Assembly: GCA_016713735.1 (NCBI GenBank)
Contig: JADJOP010000037.1
Location: 186,001-250,000, forward strand
Length of the DNA: 64,000 nt
Direction of reading: 5' to 3'
From: Bryobacterales bacterium
Lineage (GTDB): Bacteria > Acidobacteriota > Terriglobia > Bryobacterales > Bryobacteraceae
A program made the translations under genes and the position numbers. Below, in pieces: positions 55,480 through 64,000 of the stretch (positions are counted from its first letter, which is position 1; each line of letters starts with the position of its first letter). A model generated the notes under the pieces. That model was not told the origin of the DNA, did no database searches, and saw only the letters and a program-made list of their open reading frames with translations.

Positions 55480-55584
55480 GCCGGGGAGGCGGCGGGGGGG
55501 CGGCAGGGGCAGACGGGCGGGGCAGGCGGCGGGGGCGGGCGGCGCGAGGGGGCGCTGGGCGGCTACATTCTGGCGGACAGGGAG

Positions 55585-57807
55585 ATGGTGGTCCGGCGGG
55601 AGTTCGATGTGGTGGTGGTGGGCGGGGGCATCGCGGGAACGTGCGCGGCGATTGCGGCGGCGCGCAATGGGGCGAAGGTGGGGCTGGTGCATGAGCGCTC
55701 GATGCTGGGGGGGAACTCGTCGAGCGAGGTGCGGCTGTATCCGGAAGTCAGCACGAATCACAACATCTGGTCGAAGGAGCTGGGGATTCTGGAGGAGTTC
55801 CACACGGTGGAGCGGCGGTCGAATCCGGAGCCGTACCAGGAGGGGCTGCTGAATGCGCAGTGGGACCTGGTGCTCTATGAGCGGGCGGTGCGGGAGAAGA
55901 ACCTGACGCTGTTTCTGAACACGACGGTGCGGGATGTGGAGATGAAGGACGCCTCGACGATTCTGGCCGTGCATGGCTACCAGATGGGGAGCGAGAAGAA
56001 GTTTCTGCTCTCGGCGCCGTTGTTCATCGATTCGACCGGCGATGGCGTGTTGGGTTATCGGGCGGGGGCGGATTACCGGTGGGGCATGGAGGCGCGGGCG
56101 GAGTTTGGCGAAGCGGTGGCGCCGGAGCGGGCCTCGGCGCAGCCGCAGATGGGGAGTTCGCTGTTCTTCCGGGCGCGGGATGCGGGGGTGCCGATCGCCT
56201 ACACGCCGCCGGAGTGGGCGGCCAAGTTTGCGGCCGAGGCGGATCTGCGGGGGCGGAACCATTCGCGGTTTGAGACGGGGTACTGGTGGCTGGAGGTGGG
56301 CCTGCCGATGCACCAGATTCACGACAACGAGGAGATCAAGCACGAGGCGCTGCGGCAGTTGCTGGGCGTGTGGGACCACATCAAGAACCATTGCCCGAAC
56401 AAGGAGCAGGCGCGGAATTATGCGCTCGACTTTGTGAGCTTCTGGCTGTATAAGCGCGAGGCCCGGCGGTTGATGGGCGACTATGTGCTCACGCAGCACG
56501 ATGCGCAGAATCCGAAGGTGCACGGCGATAGCCTGGCCTTTGGCTGCTGGTTTGTGGACGTGCACAAGCCGGGCGGGATTCTGGCGCGGGCGACGCCGAA
56601 TACGAATCCGGGTTGGGAGGAGGGCGGGACGATTCCTTATGGCATTCCGCTGCGGAGCTGCTATTCGCGCAACATCCAGAACCTGATGATGGCGGGGCGG
56701 CCGATCAGCGCGTCGTATGTGGCGTTCTCATCGACGCGGGTGTTGCGCACGGGGGCGATTGTGGGGCAGGGCGTGGGGACGGCGGCGGCGTTGTGTAAGA
56801 AGCATGGATGCGGTCCGCGGGAGCTGGCGGCGCGGCATGCGCGGGAGTTGCAGCAGACGCTGCTCAGGCAGGACTGCGCGGTGCCGGGGGCGGTGAATGA
56901 AGACGCGGCCGATTTGGCGCGGGGGGCGGTGGTGACGGCGTCGAGCGAGGCGGCGCTCGAGTTTCCCGAGGGGCGCGAGTTCCTGGCGCTGGACAGGCCG
57001 CTGGCGCAGTTGTTTCCGGTGACGTCGCGGCGGTTGGAGTGGGTGGAGCTGTTGCTGCGTTCGACGCGGGATGAGGCGGTGGAGGTGACGCTGGGGCTGC
57101 GGCGGGCGGAGTTTGTCTATGACTTTCGCGCGGAGGGCGATGTGGCGGTGAGCACGGCGGTGGTGCCGCCGCGTTCGACGGGGTATGTGCGGTTTCGTTT
57201 CGAGCGCGCGGTGGAGGCGGAGCGGCTGCATTACATCCACCTGCCTCGCGTGGAAGGGCTGGCGTGGGCGATTCACTCCGATGAACGCGATGGGGCGGCG
57301 GTGTCGCCGGCGGGGTGCACGGCGGCGGAGATGCCGGGGGCGACGCGGTGGCATGCGCTGACCAACAACCGCAACTTCAGTCTGCGCGTGGAGCCGGAGC
57401 AGAGGCCGTATGGGGCGGCGAATGTGGTGCGCGGGTCAAACCGGCCGGACCGTTGGACGAATTTGTGGATCAGCGACGCGGCGCGCGGGTTGCCGGCGTG
57501 GCTGGAGTTGCGGCTGCCGGAGGCGCGGCGGATGAACCGCATTGAGATCTTCTTTGACACGGATGTGAACCGGCATTCGCGGCGGGCGTTGTATGTGTAT
57601 CCGGATTGCGTGAAGCGGTATGAGGTGTCGGTGTGGGCGGGCGGCTGGCGGCGGGTGGCCGGGGAGACGGATAACTATCTGCGGCGGCGCGTGCTGGCGT
57701 TTGACGAGGTGGAGACGGACCGCGTGCGGATTGACGTGCAGGAGACGAATGGGGCGCGGAGTGCGCGGGTGTATGAGGTGCGGTTGTATCGGGAGGCGGG
57801 GGGGTAA
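55585..57807 (+). CDS. FAD-dependent oxidoreductase with a C-terminal discoidin-like domain
   Basis: 740 aa from ATG 55585. The FAD-binding VVVVGGGIAGTCAAIAAARNG (about 9-29) and ERSMLGGNSSSEVR belong to the FAD_oxidored (PF12831) family. Also visible are FIDSTGDGVLGYRAGA and the second dinucleotide part RNIQNLMMAGRPIS. Residues about 610-735 (RTTWTNLWISD-like, LPAWLELRLPEARRMNRIEIFFD, RYEVSVWAGGWRRV) make an F5/8 type C domain that may bind glycan. Members probably oxidise sugars or steroids in the envelope. The upstream leader with an in-frame TGA suggests Tat export. Codons end mostly in G, unlike genes at 23-48 kb. Confidence 0.85.
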   Translation: MVVRREFDVVVVGGGIAGTCAAIAAARNGAKVGLVHERSMLGGNSSSEVRLYPEVSTNHNIWSKELGILEEFHTVERRSNPEPYQEGLLNAQWDLVLYERAVREKNLTLFLNTTVRDVEMKDASTILAVHGYQMGSEKKFLLSAPLFIDSTGDGVLGYRAGADYRWGMEARAEFGEAVAPERASAQPQMGSSLFFRARDAGVPIAYTPPEWAAKFAAEADLRGRNHSRFETGYWWLEVGLPMHQIHDNEEIKHEALRQLLGVWDHIKNHCPNKEQARNYALDFVSFWLYKREARRLMGDYVLTQHDAQNPKVHGDSLAFGCWFVDVHKPGGILARATPNTNPGWEEGGTIPYGIPLRSCYSRNIQNLMMAGRPISASYVAFSSTRVLRTGAIVGQGVGTAAALCKKHGCGPRELAARHARELQQTLLRQDCAVPGAVNEDAADLARGAVVTASSEAALEFPEGREFLALDRPLAQLFPVTSRRLEWVELLLRSTRDEAVEVTLGLRRAEFVYDFRAEGDVAVSTAVVPPRSTGYVRFRFERAVEAERLHYIHLPRVEGLAWAIHSDERDGAAVSPAGCTAAEMPGATRWHALTNNRNFSLRVEPEQRPYGAANVVRGSNRPDRWTNLWISDAARGLPAWLELRLPEARRMNRIEIFFDTDVNRHSRRALYVYPDCVKRYEVSVWAGGWRRVAGETDNYLRRRVLAFDEVETDRVRIDVQETNGARSARVYEVRLYREAGG

Positions 57808-57958
57808 GGGGGGCGGGGGGCGGGGCGGTTGATTGTGCACCGCCAGGTGGGCTTCAGGCCCTTGGTCAGGGGCCACTCTACAGCGGGCGACTGACCGTTC
57901 TCAATCGTTCGCGCAGTGATTGGCTGCGCGGCATTATGAACCTGGATGGAAGGTGTGG

Positions 57959-58201
57959 TTACCGGCTGCCGCGTACTCGTTGGACCGGCATGGTCGTCAA
58001 GAGCGCGCGCAGAACGGCGTTTACCGATTCCGCATCCTGGAAGACGCGCGCCACATCCGGATCCAACTGGACGGCTACGGATGCTCCTTGCGCCCGTCCG
58101 GCAAAACGGTTCGGTTGCCCTTTGGCGTAATCGAAACGGTACTCTGGCTTGAGCCCGCTGGATCGATCCTGTTTTGGTTTAGCGCTTGAGGTATTCTTCA
58201 T
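57959..58201 (-). CDS. brnA: BrnA-like antitoxin
   Basis: 80 aa. The C-terminal half, NRFAGRAQGASVAVQLDPDVARVFQDAESVNAVLRALLTTMP, is the ribbon-helix-helix-type BrnA antitoxin signature (LDPDVAxVFxDxESVNxxLRAL). The N-terminal part (KPEYRFDYAKGQPNRFAG) holds the toxin-binding segment. It starts 23 nt inside the end of the BrnT gene on the same strand. Such antitoxins repress their own promoter together with the toxin. Confidence 0.82.
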   Translation of the reverse strand: MKNTSSAKPKQDRSSGLKPEYRFDYAKGQPNRFAGRAQGASVAVQLDPDVARVFQDAESVNAVLRALLTTMPVQRVRGSR

Positions 58202-58469
58202 AGTCGCGCCGTTCCCTCCTTGTTGCGCGCCGGGCGCTGATGATTCGAATCCGACCCTGATCCGGCTCTGTGAAACTCACCAACAGAAGCCGCTTCGCTT
58301 GCGACTGACCAACGATGATCTCACGCCTCTCGTCGGCCGAATGATCTTCATCGGCGAAGATTCTGGCCAAGGAATCGTCGAAAACCGCCATCGCCTCTGA
58401 AAAGTTGATGCTGTGCTTTTCGAGATTTGCCCGCTCCTTGCGTGGATCCCATTCGAAAGTCAGCTCCAT
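58179..58469 (-). CDS. brnT: BrnT family ribonuclease toxin
   Basis: 96 aa of normal length. MELTFEWDPRKERANLEKHSINFSEAMAVFDD is the family hallmark (F-x-W-D-x2-K-x3-N-x2-KH). DEDHSADERREIIVGQSQAKRLLLVSF, IRIISARRATRRERRDYEEYL completes the RelE-like fold. Lys, His, Glu and Arg, the catalytic set known for BrnT, are all present. The toxin cleaves RNA and halts translation. It precedes and overlaps brnA, the usual order. Confidence 0.9.
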   Translation of the reverse strand: MELTFEWDPRKERANLEKHSINFSEAMAVFDDSLARIFADEDHSADERREIIVGQSQAKRLLLVSFTEPDQGRIRIISARRATRRERRDYEEYLKR

Positions 58470-58800
58470 CTGCGCCTACCTATACTCTATCCGACCTCCC
58501 CCATTTCGCGTTGCGGCAGAGGTGGCGTAGCGGCGATCGGCCGGCCCGAGCTCTCATCGAACTGCCGCAAATGGTACCGGATCGCGAATCCTGGGCGACC
58601 TCAGACTTGCCATCGTGACCCCAGCATTGGCTGGCCGGTCGAGAGCGCGGATGCGGCGGGGATGCTCCGGCCGGACTGCCGTCTACTCGGACATTGCCCG
58701 AATCCGGCGTTCTCTGAAGATGGAGCGGGGGGCGCAAAGGACGGGGGCGAGGGCGGGGGCGAGGGTATCGGCGGGGGATGAAATCCCGGATAATGACGCC
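58470..58800. other. Intergenic region, brnT / Gfo-Idh-MocA gene
   Basis: 331 bp with no supported gene. The left end should hold the brnTA promoter and operator (the minus strand reads GATAGAGTATAGGT about 8-24 nt before the ATG). The right end holds GATAAT before the oxidoreductase. Nothing else is recognised. Confidence 0.45.
58789..58794 (+). promoter_or_regulatory. -10-like hexamer GATAAT, 6 nt before start
   Basis: GATAAT-GACGCC-ATG before the Gfo/Idh/MocA gene; the same spacing and hexamer as at 10540. Confidence 0.45.
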
Positions 58801-60051
58801 ATGCCTACTTCGATTGGTGTGCCTGAACGGGCCTTGGGGTTGATGCCCCGGCGCGCCGTGGTGGCGGCCGGCGTGCTCACCGCCGCATCGTACAAGCGCG
58901 TGCTCGGCGCGAATGACCGGATTCGGATTGGACTGATCGGCTGCGGGGGGCGCGGCATTCAGGCGCTGTTGAAGGGCGCGCTGGAGCATCGCGAGCAGAC
59001 CAACATCGATTTTCCGGCGGTGTGCGACATCTGGCGGCAACATGCGGAGGAGGCGGCGGGCGTGGTGCGCGGGGCCACGGGGACGGAGCCGAAGCAGATC
59101 AAAGCGTATCGCGAGTTGCTGGCTTCGAAGGATATCGATGCGGTTTTGATTGCCACGCCGGATCATCAACACGCGACGATGCTCACCGATGCGGTGCGGG
59201 CGGGGAAGGATGCCTATTGCGAGAAGCCGCTGGCGATGGAGATGAAGGAGCTGGTGACGTGCTTTGACGCGGTGAAGCGGTCGGACCGGATTGTGCAAAT
59301 GGGCACGCAGATTCGGAGCCTTCCGTCGTCGATGGCGGCGCGGCAGTGGGTGATGGCGGGCAACCTGGGGCAGGTGTTCAAGATCGAGCAGGAGCGCAAC
59401 GGCGTGACGCCCTACTGGCATCGGATGGGCGAGCGCGAGTTGCAGGCGGAGGACACGGACTGGCGGGCGTTTCTGTTCAACCGGCGCGGGCGGGCGTTTG
59501 AGGCCAAGATGCAGACGGGCTGGTATGGGTACCGCGATTTTTCGCGCGGGCCGCATGCGAACCTGATGGTGCACTTCATCGACCTGGTGCATCACATCAC
59601 GGGCGTCGATACGCCGAGGCGCTGCGTGACGCTGGGCGGGACGTTCTGGTACAAGGACAACTACGACACGCCGGATTCGGTGGAGACGGTGCTTGAGTAT
59701 GACTCGTTCCTGGTGCGCTATTCGACGGCGTTTGGGACGGGCGCGGGGAACTACCTGAAGTTCTTCGGGTCGAAGGGGACGCTGGATGCGTCGAACTGGA
59801 GCGGCAAGCCGTTCACGGTGGCGGGCGAGCGGGCGCAGGAGCCGCTGCCGGAGGGGACGGCGATTCCGGAGATGCAGGCGGATGGGCACATGTTGAACTG
59901 GCTGAAGTGTCTGAGGAGCCGGCAGCAGCCGAATGCGCCGATTGAGGCGGGGTACAGCCATTCGGTGGCGGTGATTCTGTCGGATGAGGCGATGATTCGC
60001 GGGCGGCGCATGGTGTATGACGCGGCGCGGCGCGCGATCAAGGAAGGGTAG
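58801..60051 (+). CDS. Gfo/Idh/MocA family oxidoreductase, Tat-exported
   Basis: 416 aa from ATG 58801. An early MPRRAVVAAGVLTAASYKRVLG looks like a twin-arginine leader. The Rossmann domain begins IRIGLIGCGGRGIQ (about 43-56), with ATPDHQHATML, the catalytic-site EKPLAMEM (Lys at about 143) and the C-terminal substrate domain with HFIDLVHHITG. The family oxidises sugars or their keto derivatives with tightly bound NAD(P). In Acidobacteriota and Planctomycetota these exported forms accompany DUF1080 and FAD oxidoreductases in 3-keto-glycan breakdown. Confidence 0.88.
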   Translation: MPTSIGVPERALGLMPRRAVVAAGVLTAASYKRVLGANDRIRIGLIGCGGRGIQALLKGALEHREQTNIDFPAVCDIWRQHAEEAAGVVRGATGTEPKQIKAYRELLASKDIDAVLIATPDHQHATMLTDAVRAGKDAYCEKPLAMEMKELVTCFDAVKRSDRIVQMGTQIRSLPSSMAARQWVMAGNLGQVFKIEQERNGVTPYWHRMGERELQAEDTDWRAFLFNRRGRAFEAKMQTGWYGYRDFSRGPHANLMVHFIDLVHHITGVDTPRRCVTLGGTFWYKDNYDTPDSVETVLEYDSFLVRYSTAFGTGAGNYLKFFGSKGTLDASNWSGKPFTVAGERAQEPLPEGTAIPEMQADGHMLNWLKCLRSRQQPNAPIEAGYSHSVAVILSDEAMIRGRRMVYDAARRAIKEG

Positions 60052-60062
60052 GCGCGGCGCGG

Positions 60063-61714
60063 ATGCTGGAGTTTGTGCTGGCGCTGTGGATGCAAGCGAT
60101 GGGACAGGCGGGGGGCGCGCCGCCGCGTGAGGTGGGGAGCAAGGTATGTGCGGGTTGCCACAAGGCGATTTATGACGGCTATGTGAAGACGGGCATGGCG
60201 CGTTCGACCGGCGTGGTGGGCGCCGATTTGCACAAGGAGAGCTTCGCGGCGGGTGGGTTTCGCGATGAAGCGTTGGGAGTGGAGTATCGCGTAGCGGCGG
60301 GCAAGGAAGGCTACACGCTGCGGTTTGCGCGCGCGGCGACGGGGGTGCGCGGGGAGCGGACGTTGCGTTGGTTTGTGGGGTCGGGGCTGGTGGGGCGGAG
60401 CTACTTGTTCTTGCAGGATGGCTTTTTATTTCAGGCTCCCGTGTCCTATTTCTCGGCGGTGGAGCGGTGGGCGTTGTCGCCGGGCTATGCGGGCAAGCAG
60501 TTGATGGACGTGGCGCGGCCGGTGGAGACGGCGTGTTTGGGATGCCATGCGAGCCGGTTGCAGGCGGTGGCGGGGACGCAGAACGGGTATCGGGAGCCGC
60601 CGTTTCTCGAAGGGGGCGTGAGTTGCGAGCGGTGTCATGGCGCGGGGGAGCGGCATGTGGCGGCGCGGGGGCGGGGCGGTGCGTTGGGGCGGGATGAGAT
60701 TGTGAATCCGGCGAAGCTCGATGCGGCGCGGCGGGATAGTGTGTGTGAGCAGTGCCATTTGACGGGGGCGGCGCGGGTGGTGAAGGCGGGGCGGAGCGGG
60801 GCGGGGTTCCGGCCGGGGGAGTTGTTGTCGGATCATCTGGCGGTGTTTGTGTGGAGCGCAGGTAACGATGGCGAGCGGGCGGCGACGGACCATGCGGAGC
60901 AGATGGCGCGCAGCGGGTGCAAGCGCGGGGCGGGGGCGGCGTTGGCGTGTATCTCGTGCCATGATCCGCATGTGGAGCCGGCGGCGGCGGAGAAGGCGGC
61001 GTACTATCGCGGGCGGTGCCAGGGGTGTCATGAGCGGAAGCCGTGTACGGAGTCGCAGGAGCGGCGGGCGGCGAAGGGGGATGATTGCGCGGGGTGCCAT
61101 ATGCCGAAGGGGCGGTCGCGCGAAGGGGAGCATGTGGCGTTCACGGATCATGCATTCCGCGGGGAGGGGCGCGGCGGCTGGGTGCGGTGAAGGGCGGTGG
61201 GGCGCGGCGGGAGTTGGTTCCTTATTGGCCGGGGACGGTGACTGAGCGCGACACGGCGATTGCGTATGCGGGGGCGGGGGTGGATCATGCGGAGTTGCGG
61301 GGGCGGGCGTTGGAGTTGATGGAGAAGGCGGAGCGGGGGTCGGGGAACGATGCGGCGCTGCTGGCGCAACTGGCGCAGTATTACGATGCGCTGGGGCAGG
61401 GCGAGCGGGCGCAGGGGTTGTATGAGCGGGCGTTGCGGATCGATCCGGAGAACGTTTCGGCGGGGGCGAATGTGGCGGTGTATTGGGCGCAGCGGGGGCG
61501 CATGGCCGAGGCGATGGCGATGTGGGAGAAGATTGCGGCGCGGCATCCGGGGATGAGTTCTGTGGCGGTGAACCTGGCGGTGGCGCAGTATGGCGCGGGG
61601 CAGGCGGCGCTGGCGGAGCGGACGCTGGAGCGGGTGCTCGCGTTTCATCCGGATTTGGCGGTGGCGCGGAAGCTGCTGGGGGAGATGCGGGCGCGGGGGA
61701 GCGGGCGGCGGTAG
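60063..61714 (+). CDS. Multihaem c-type cytochrome fused to TPR domain, frameshifted
   Basis: About 550 aa after correction. Residues 1-375 hold seven CxxCH haem sites (CAGCH, CLGCH, CERCH, CEQCH, CISCH, CQGCH, CAGCH), with a central beta segment. The N-terminus MLEFVLALWMQAMGQ is a weak signal; an upstream start is not seen. The frame ends at 61190. The next frame opens at about 61170 with GAVKGGGARRELVPYWPG and continues as TPR repeats (LMEKAERGSGND, YDALGQGERAQGLYERALRIDPEN, PGMSSVAVNLAVAQYGAG) to 61714. One indel in a G run joins them. This cytochrome-TPR plan is typical for acidobacteria; its redox partner is unknown. Confidence 0.82.
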
Positions 61715-61720
61715 TGGTGA

Positions 61721-61726
61721 TAGCAT
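61721..61726 (+). promoter_or_regulatory. -10-like hexamer TAGCAT, 6 nt before start
   Basis: TAGCAT-CTACGC-ATG before the polysaccharide deacetylase, directly behind the TPR stop. Confidence 0.3.
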
Positions 61727-61732
61727 CTACGC

Positions 61733-62524
61733 ATGTTGCGAGTGCTTGGGTTGGTTTGTGTCTTGATGGCGGGGCCGGTTTGGGGGCAGTCGAAGTTTGT
61801 TTGGCCAGAGGGGCGGCAGGTGGCGGTGAGCCTGTCGTTTGATGACGCGCGGGCAAGCCAGGTGACGCGGGGGCTCGATCTGTTGGCGCGGCACAAGGCG
61901 AAGGTGACGTTTTATGTGAATCCGCGGAGCATGGAGCGGCAGTTGGAGGGTTGGAAGCGGGCGGCGAAAGAGGGGCACGAGATTGGCAACCACTCGTTGA
62001 CGCATCCGTGTTCGGGGAACTTCCCGTTTGCGCGCAACCGGGCGATTGAAGAGTTCACGGCGGCGCGGTATGGGGAGGATTTGGATGAGGGCAAGCGGCT
62101 GATTGAATCGATGTTGGGGGTGAAGGTGACGACGTTTGCCTATCCGTGCGGGTCGAAGTTTGTGGGGCGCGGGGTGAAGACGCAGAGCACGGTGCCGCTG
62201 GTGGCGCAGCGGTATCTGGCGGGGCGCGGGTTTCGCGATGAGGCGGCGAATGACCCGGCGTTTGTCGATCTGGCGCAGGTGTTGGGCGTGGAGTCAGACG
62301 GGATGAGCTTTGCGCAGATGAAGGCGGCGGTGGACCGGGCGCGGGCGAACAACGGGTGGCTGGTGCTGGCGGGGCATGAGATTGGCGAACCGGGGAACCA
62401 GACGACGCAGGCGGCGGCGCTGGATCAGTTTCTTGCGTATGCGGCGGACCCGGCGAATGGGGTGTGGTTGGATACGGTGGAGACGGTGGCGCGGTATGTG
62501 CGGGAGAAGGGGGCGCGGAAGTAG
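61733..62524 (+). CDS. Polysaccharide deacetylase, secreted
   Basis: 263 aa with a signal peptide (MLRVLGLVCVLMAGPVWG). The NodB-fold motifs are VSLSFDDAR (motif 1, second Asp binds the metal), EIGNHSLTHP (motif 2, H-x3-H metal ligands), FAYPCG (motif 3) and LVLAGHEIG (late His). The family removes N- or O-acetyl groups from chitin, xylan or peptidoglycan. It converges on the quinoprotein with 3 nt between. Confidence 0.88.
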   Translation: MLRVLGLVCVLMAGPVWGQSKFVWPEGRQVAVSLSFDDARASQVTRGLDLLARHKAKVTFYVNPRSMERQLEGWKRAAKEGHEIGNHSLTHPCSGNFPFARNRAIEEFTAARYGEDLDEGKRLIESMLGVKVTTFAYPCGSKFVGRGVKTQSTVPLVAQRYLAGRGFRDEAANDPAFVDLAQVLGVESDGMSFAQMKAAVDRARANNGWLVLAGHEIGEPGNQTTQAAALDQFLAYAADPANGVWLDTVETVARYVREKGARK

Positions 62525-62527
62525 GGG

Positions 62528-64000
62528 CTACTTCGAGAGGCCGAAGCAGAGGATGTTGGAGCCTACGGCGAGGGCGATGTATTGTTCGCCGTTGAGGGAG
62601 AAGGTCATGGGGGAGGTCTTCATGGTGGCGTTCAGCGGCACACGCCAGAGGGTTTTGCCGGTGCGTTCGTCGGCGGCGATGAAGTAGCCGAGGGCGTCGC
62701 CGTAGAAGAGCAGGCCGCCGGCGGTGCCGAGGGTGCCGGCGACGCGTTTGCCATCGGTGGGGCCGGCTTGCGGAACGTCCCAAACGATCTTGCCGGTTTC
62801 GATGTCGAGGGCGCGGAGGTATTTTGTGCCGGGGTCGGGCGGGGGCGGGGTGCGCTGGTTTTTCCAACCGCCGGGGGCGAGTTTGGCGACGCACTTTTCG
62901 GTGGCCATGATGTAGTAGAGGCGCGTGGCGGGGCTGTAGGTGGTGCCGTTCCAGTTGGTGGCGTGATCGGGGCAACTCAGTTCGGGCTCGGGGAGGCGGA
63001 TGGGTTTGCCGTCGGGGCCGATGCCGCTGGCCCAGGTGAGCTTGCGCACGAAGGGGACGTTGAGGAGGCGTTCGCCGGTGAGGCGGTCAAAGACGTAGAA
63101 GAAGCCGTTGCGGTTGGCCTGGAGGAGGAGTTTGCGTTCGCGGCCGCGGTAGGTGGTGTTGATGAGGACGTTGGGCTCGGTGGCGTCCCAGTCGCGCGTG
63201 TCGTGTGGCGTGAACTGGTAATACCATTTCAACTTGCCGGTGTTGGGGTGAAGGGCGAGGACGCTATCGGTGTAGAGGTTGTCGCCGCCGCGCTGGCTGT
63301 CGTCGGAGTTGGGCCAGGGGTTGCCGGTGGCCCAGTAGAGGGTGTCGGATTCGGCGTCGTAGGAGCCGGTGAGCCAGGTGGAGCCGCCGCCGTATTGGAC
63401 GGCTGAGCCGCGCCATGTGTCGAAGCCGGGCTCGCCCGCGGCGGGGACGGTCCAATGACGCCAGGCGCGCTGGCCGGTGTCGGCATGGTAGGCGTCGATG
63501 AAGCCGCGGATGCCCCAATCGCCGCCGGCGACTCCGGCGATGACGAGGTTCTTGACGACGAGCGGGGCGATGGTGCCGCCGTATTTTTGCGGCTCGTGGG
63601 GCATGACGGTTTCCCAGATGAGCTTGCCGGTGGTGCGGTGAAGCGCGAGCAAGTGAGCGTTGTCAGTGACGAAGAAGAGCTTGTCGCCGAGGATGGCGAC
63701 GCCGCGGTTGGTGCCGAGCGAAGGGTCAGAGACGAGGCCGGGGGTGCGCGGGCGGGAGAACTGCCAGATGGGCGTGCCGGTGCGCGGGTCGAGGGCGTAG
63801 ACGGAGTTGGGACCGGTGGCGTACATGACGCCGTCAGCGACGAGGGGCACGGTTTCGAGGCCGAAGTAGCGCATGTTTTCGCGGAAGTAAGGCGTGTCAG
63901 GCAGGAACTGTTGCCAGAGGGGAATGGAGAAGGCCCACTTCAAGGCGAGCTTGCCGACGTTTTGCGTGGTGATCTGCTTGAGCTCGCTGTAGCGGTTGCC
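62528..64000 (-). CDS. PQQ-dependent alcohol/sugar dehydrogenase-like quinoprotein, 5'-truncated
   Basis: At least 490 aa, cut by the window end; its frame is open to the last base (NRYSELKQITTQNVGKLALKW). Propeller blades carry the W-docking repeats (GTPIWQFSRP, GKLIWETVMP, GQRAWRHWT, GKLKWYYQFTPHDTRDWDA). WGIRGFIDAYHADTG and FVFDRLTGERLL, WNGTTYSPATRLYYI are typical for membrane or periplasmic quinoprotein dehydrogenases (PQQ-ADH/GDH family). A vicinal Cys-Cys or haem domain is not in the visible part. It oxidises sugars or alcohols and feeds electrons to cytochrome c, perhaps the neighbouring haem protein. Confidence 0.9.
   Translation of the reverse strand, partial: GNRYSELKQITTQNVGKLALKWAFSIPLWQQFLPDTPYFRENMRYFGLETVPLVADGVMYATGPNSVYALDPRTGTPIWQFSRPRTPGLVSDPSLGTNRGVAILGDKLFFVTDNAHLLALHRTTGKLIWETVMPHEPQKYGGTIAPLVVKNLVIAGVAGGDWGIRGFIDAYHADTGQRAWRHWTVPAAGEPGFDTWRGSAVQYGGGSTWLTGSYDAESDTLYWATGNPWPNSDDSQRGGDNLYTDSVLALHPNTGKLKWYYQFTPHDTRDWDATEPNVLINTTYRGRERKLLLQANRNGFFYVFDRLTGERLLNVPFVRKLTWASGIGPDGKPIRLPEPELSCPDHATNWNGTTYSPATRLYYIMATEKCVAKLAPGGWKNQRTPPPPDPGTKYLRALDIETGKIVWDVPQAGPTDGKRVAGTLGTAGGLLFYGDALGYFIAADERTGKTLWRVPLNATMKTSPMTFSLNGEQYIALAVGSNILCFGLSK

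Noticed and set aside
58615..58800. Longer N-terminus of the Gfo/Idh/MocA protein
   Set aside because: The extra 62 codons are Arg-rich and unlike protein; GATAAT and the Tat leader fit the start at 58801.

Overview
The window is high-GC bacterial chromosome. Its gene content points to Acidobacteriota, most likely the Bryobacterales/Solibacter group: Oar-like TonB-dependent receptors, many secreted Tat-type sulfatases, DUF1080 and Gfo/Idh/MocA proteins with leader peptides, a haem-rich TPR cytochrome, a quinoprotein dehydrogenase and an F1 operon with two b-type subunits. This assignment is inference from gene families; no 16S rRNA gene is present.

Layout. 1-20 kb: a truncated TonB-dependent receptor, three tandem paralogous secreted alpha/beta hydrolases, a unique secreted protein, kdgD coupled to a sulfatase, an FxLYD-like membrane protein, rsgA with an in-frame stop, an arylsulfotransferase, a damaged sulfatase, a glycine-zipper protein, a medium-chain alcohol dehydrogenase, a lipoprotein and a complete TonB-dependent receptor. 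20.5-26.4 kb: ATP synthase genes b, b', delta, alpha, gamma, beta, epsilon, without a or c. 26.4-28.6 kb: an unknown protein, a peptidoglycan-binding-like protein and an OmpA-family protein. 28.6-36.7 kb: a minus-strand surface-polysaccharide locus (ABC-2 permease, glycosyltransferase-methyltransferase fusion, DUF3108 protein, three glycosyltransferases, epimerase). 36.8-40.4 kb: a BON protein and an enlarged, repeat-bearing RmuC. 40.5-51 kb: NagX-like membrane protein, three sulfatases, an FHA-GAF-PP2C phosphatase, a SulP anion transporter and an S41 peptidase. 51-64 kb: an anchored methyltransferase, a GH43-like hydrolase, an acyltransferase, a DUF1080 protein, a G-rich spacer, tRNA-Arg, a FAD oxidoreductase, a BrnT/BrnA toxin-antitoxin pair, an oxidoreductase, a heptahaem-TPR protein, a polysaccharide deacetylase and a truncated quinoprotein.

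How it works together. Five sulfatases, an arylsulfotransferase, SulP, a NagX-like protein, KdgD, GH43-like and DUF1080 hydrolases, a deacetylase and two TonB receptors fit import and stripping of sulfated or uronate-containing glycans. The 28-36 kb block makes and exports a surface polysaccharide.

Two window-wide patterns matter. First, about ten genes carry frameshifts or premature stops, including essential atpD; several sit in homopolymers and are repaired by one or two bases. This looks like residual consensus error, so apparent pseudogenes should be treated with caution. Second, at least thirteen genes have a TANNNT/GANAAT -10-like hexamer 6-9 nt before the start codon, and most show no obvious Shine-Dalgarno, which predicts many leaderless transcripts.
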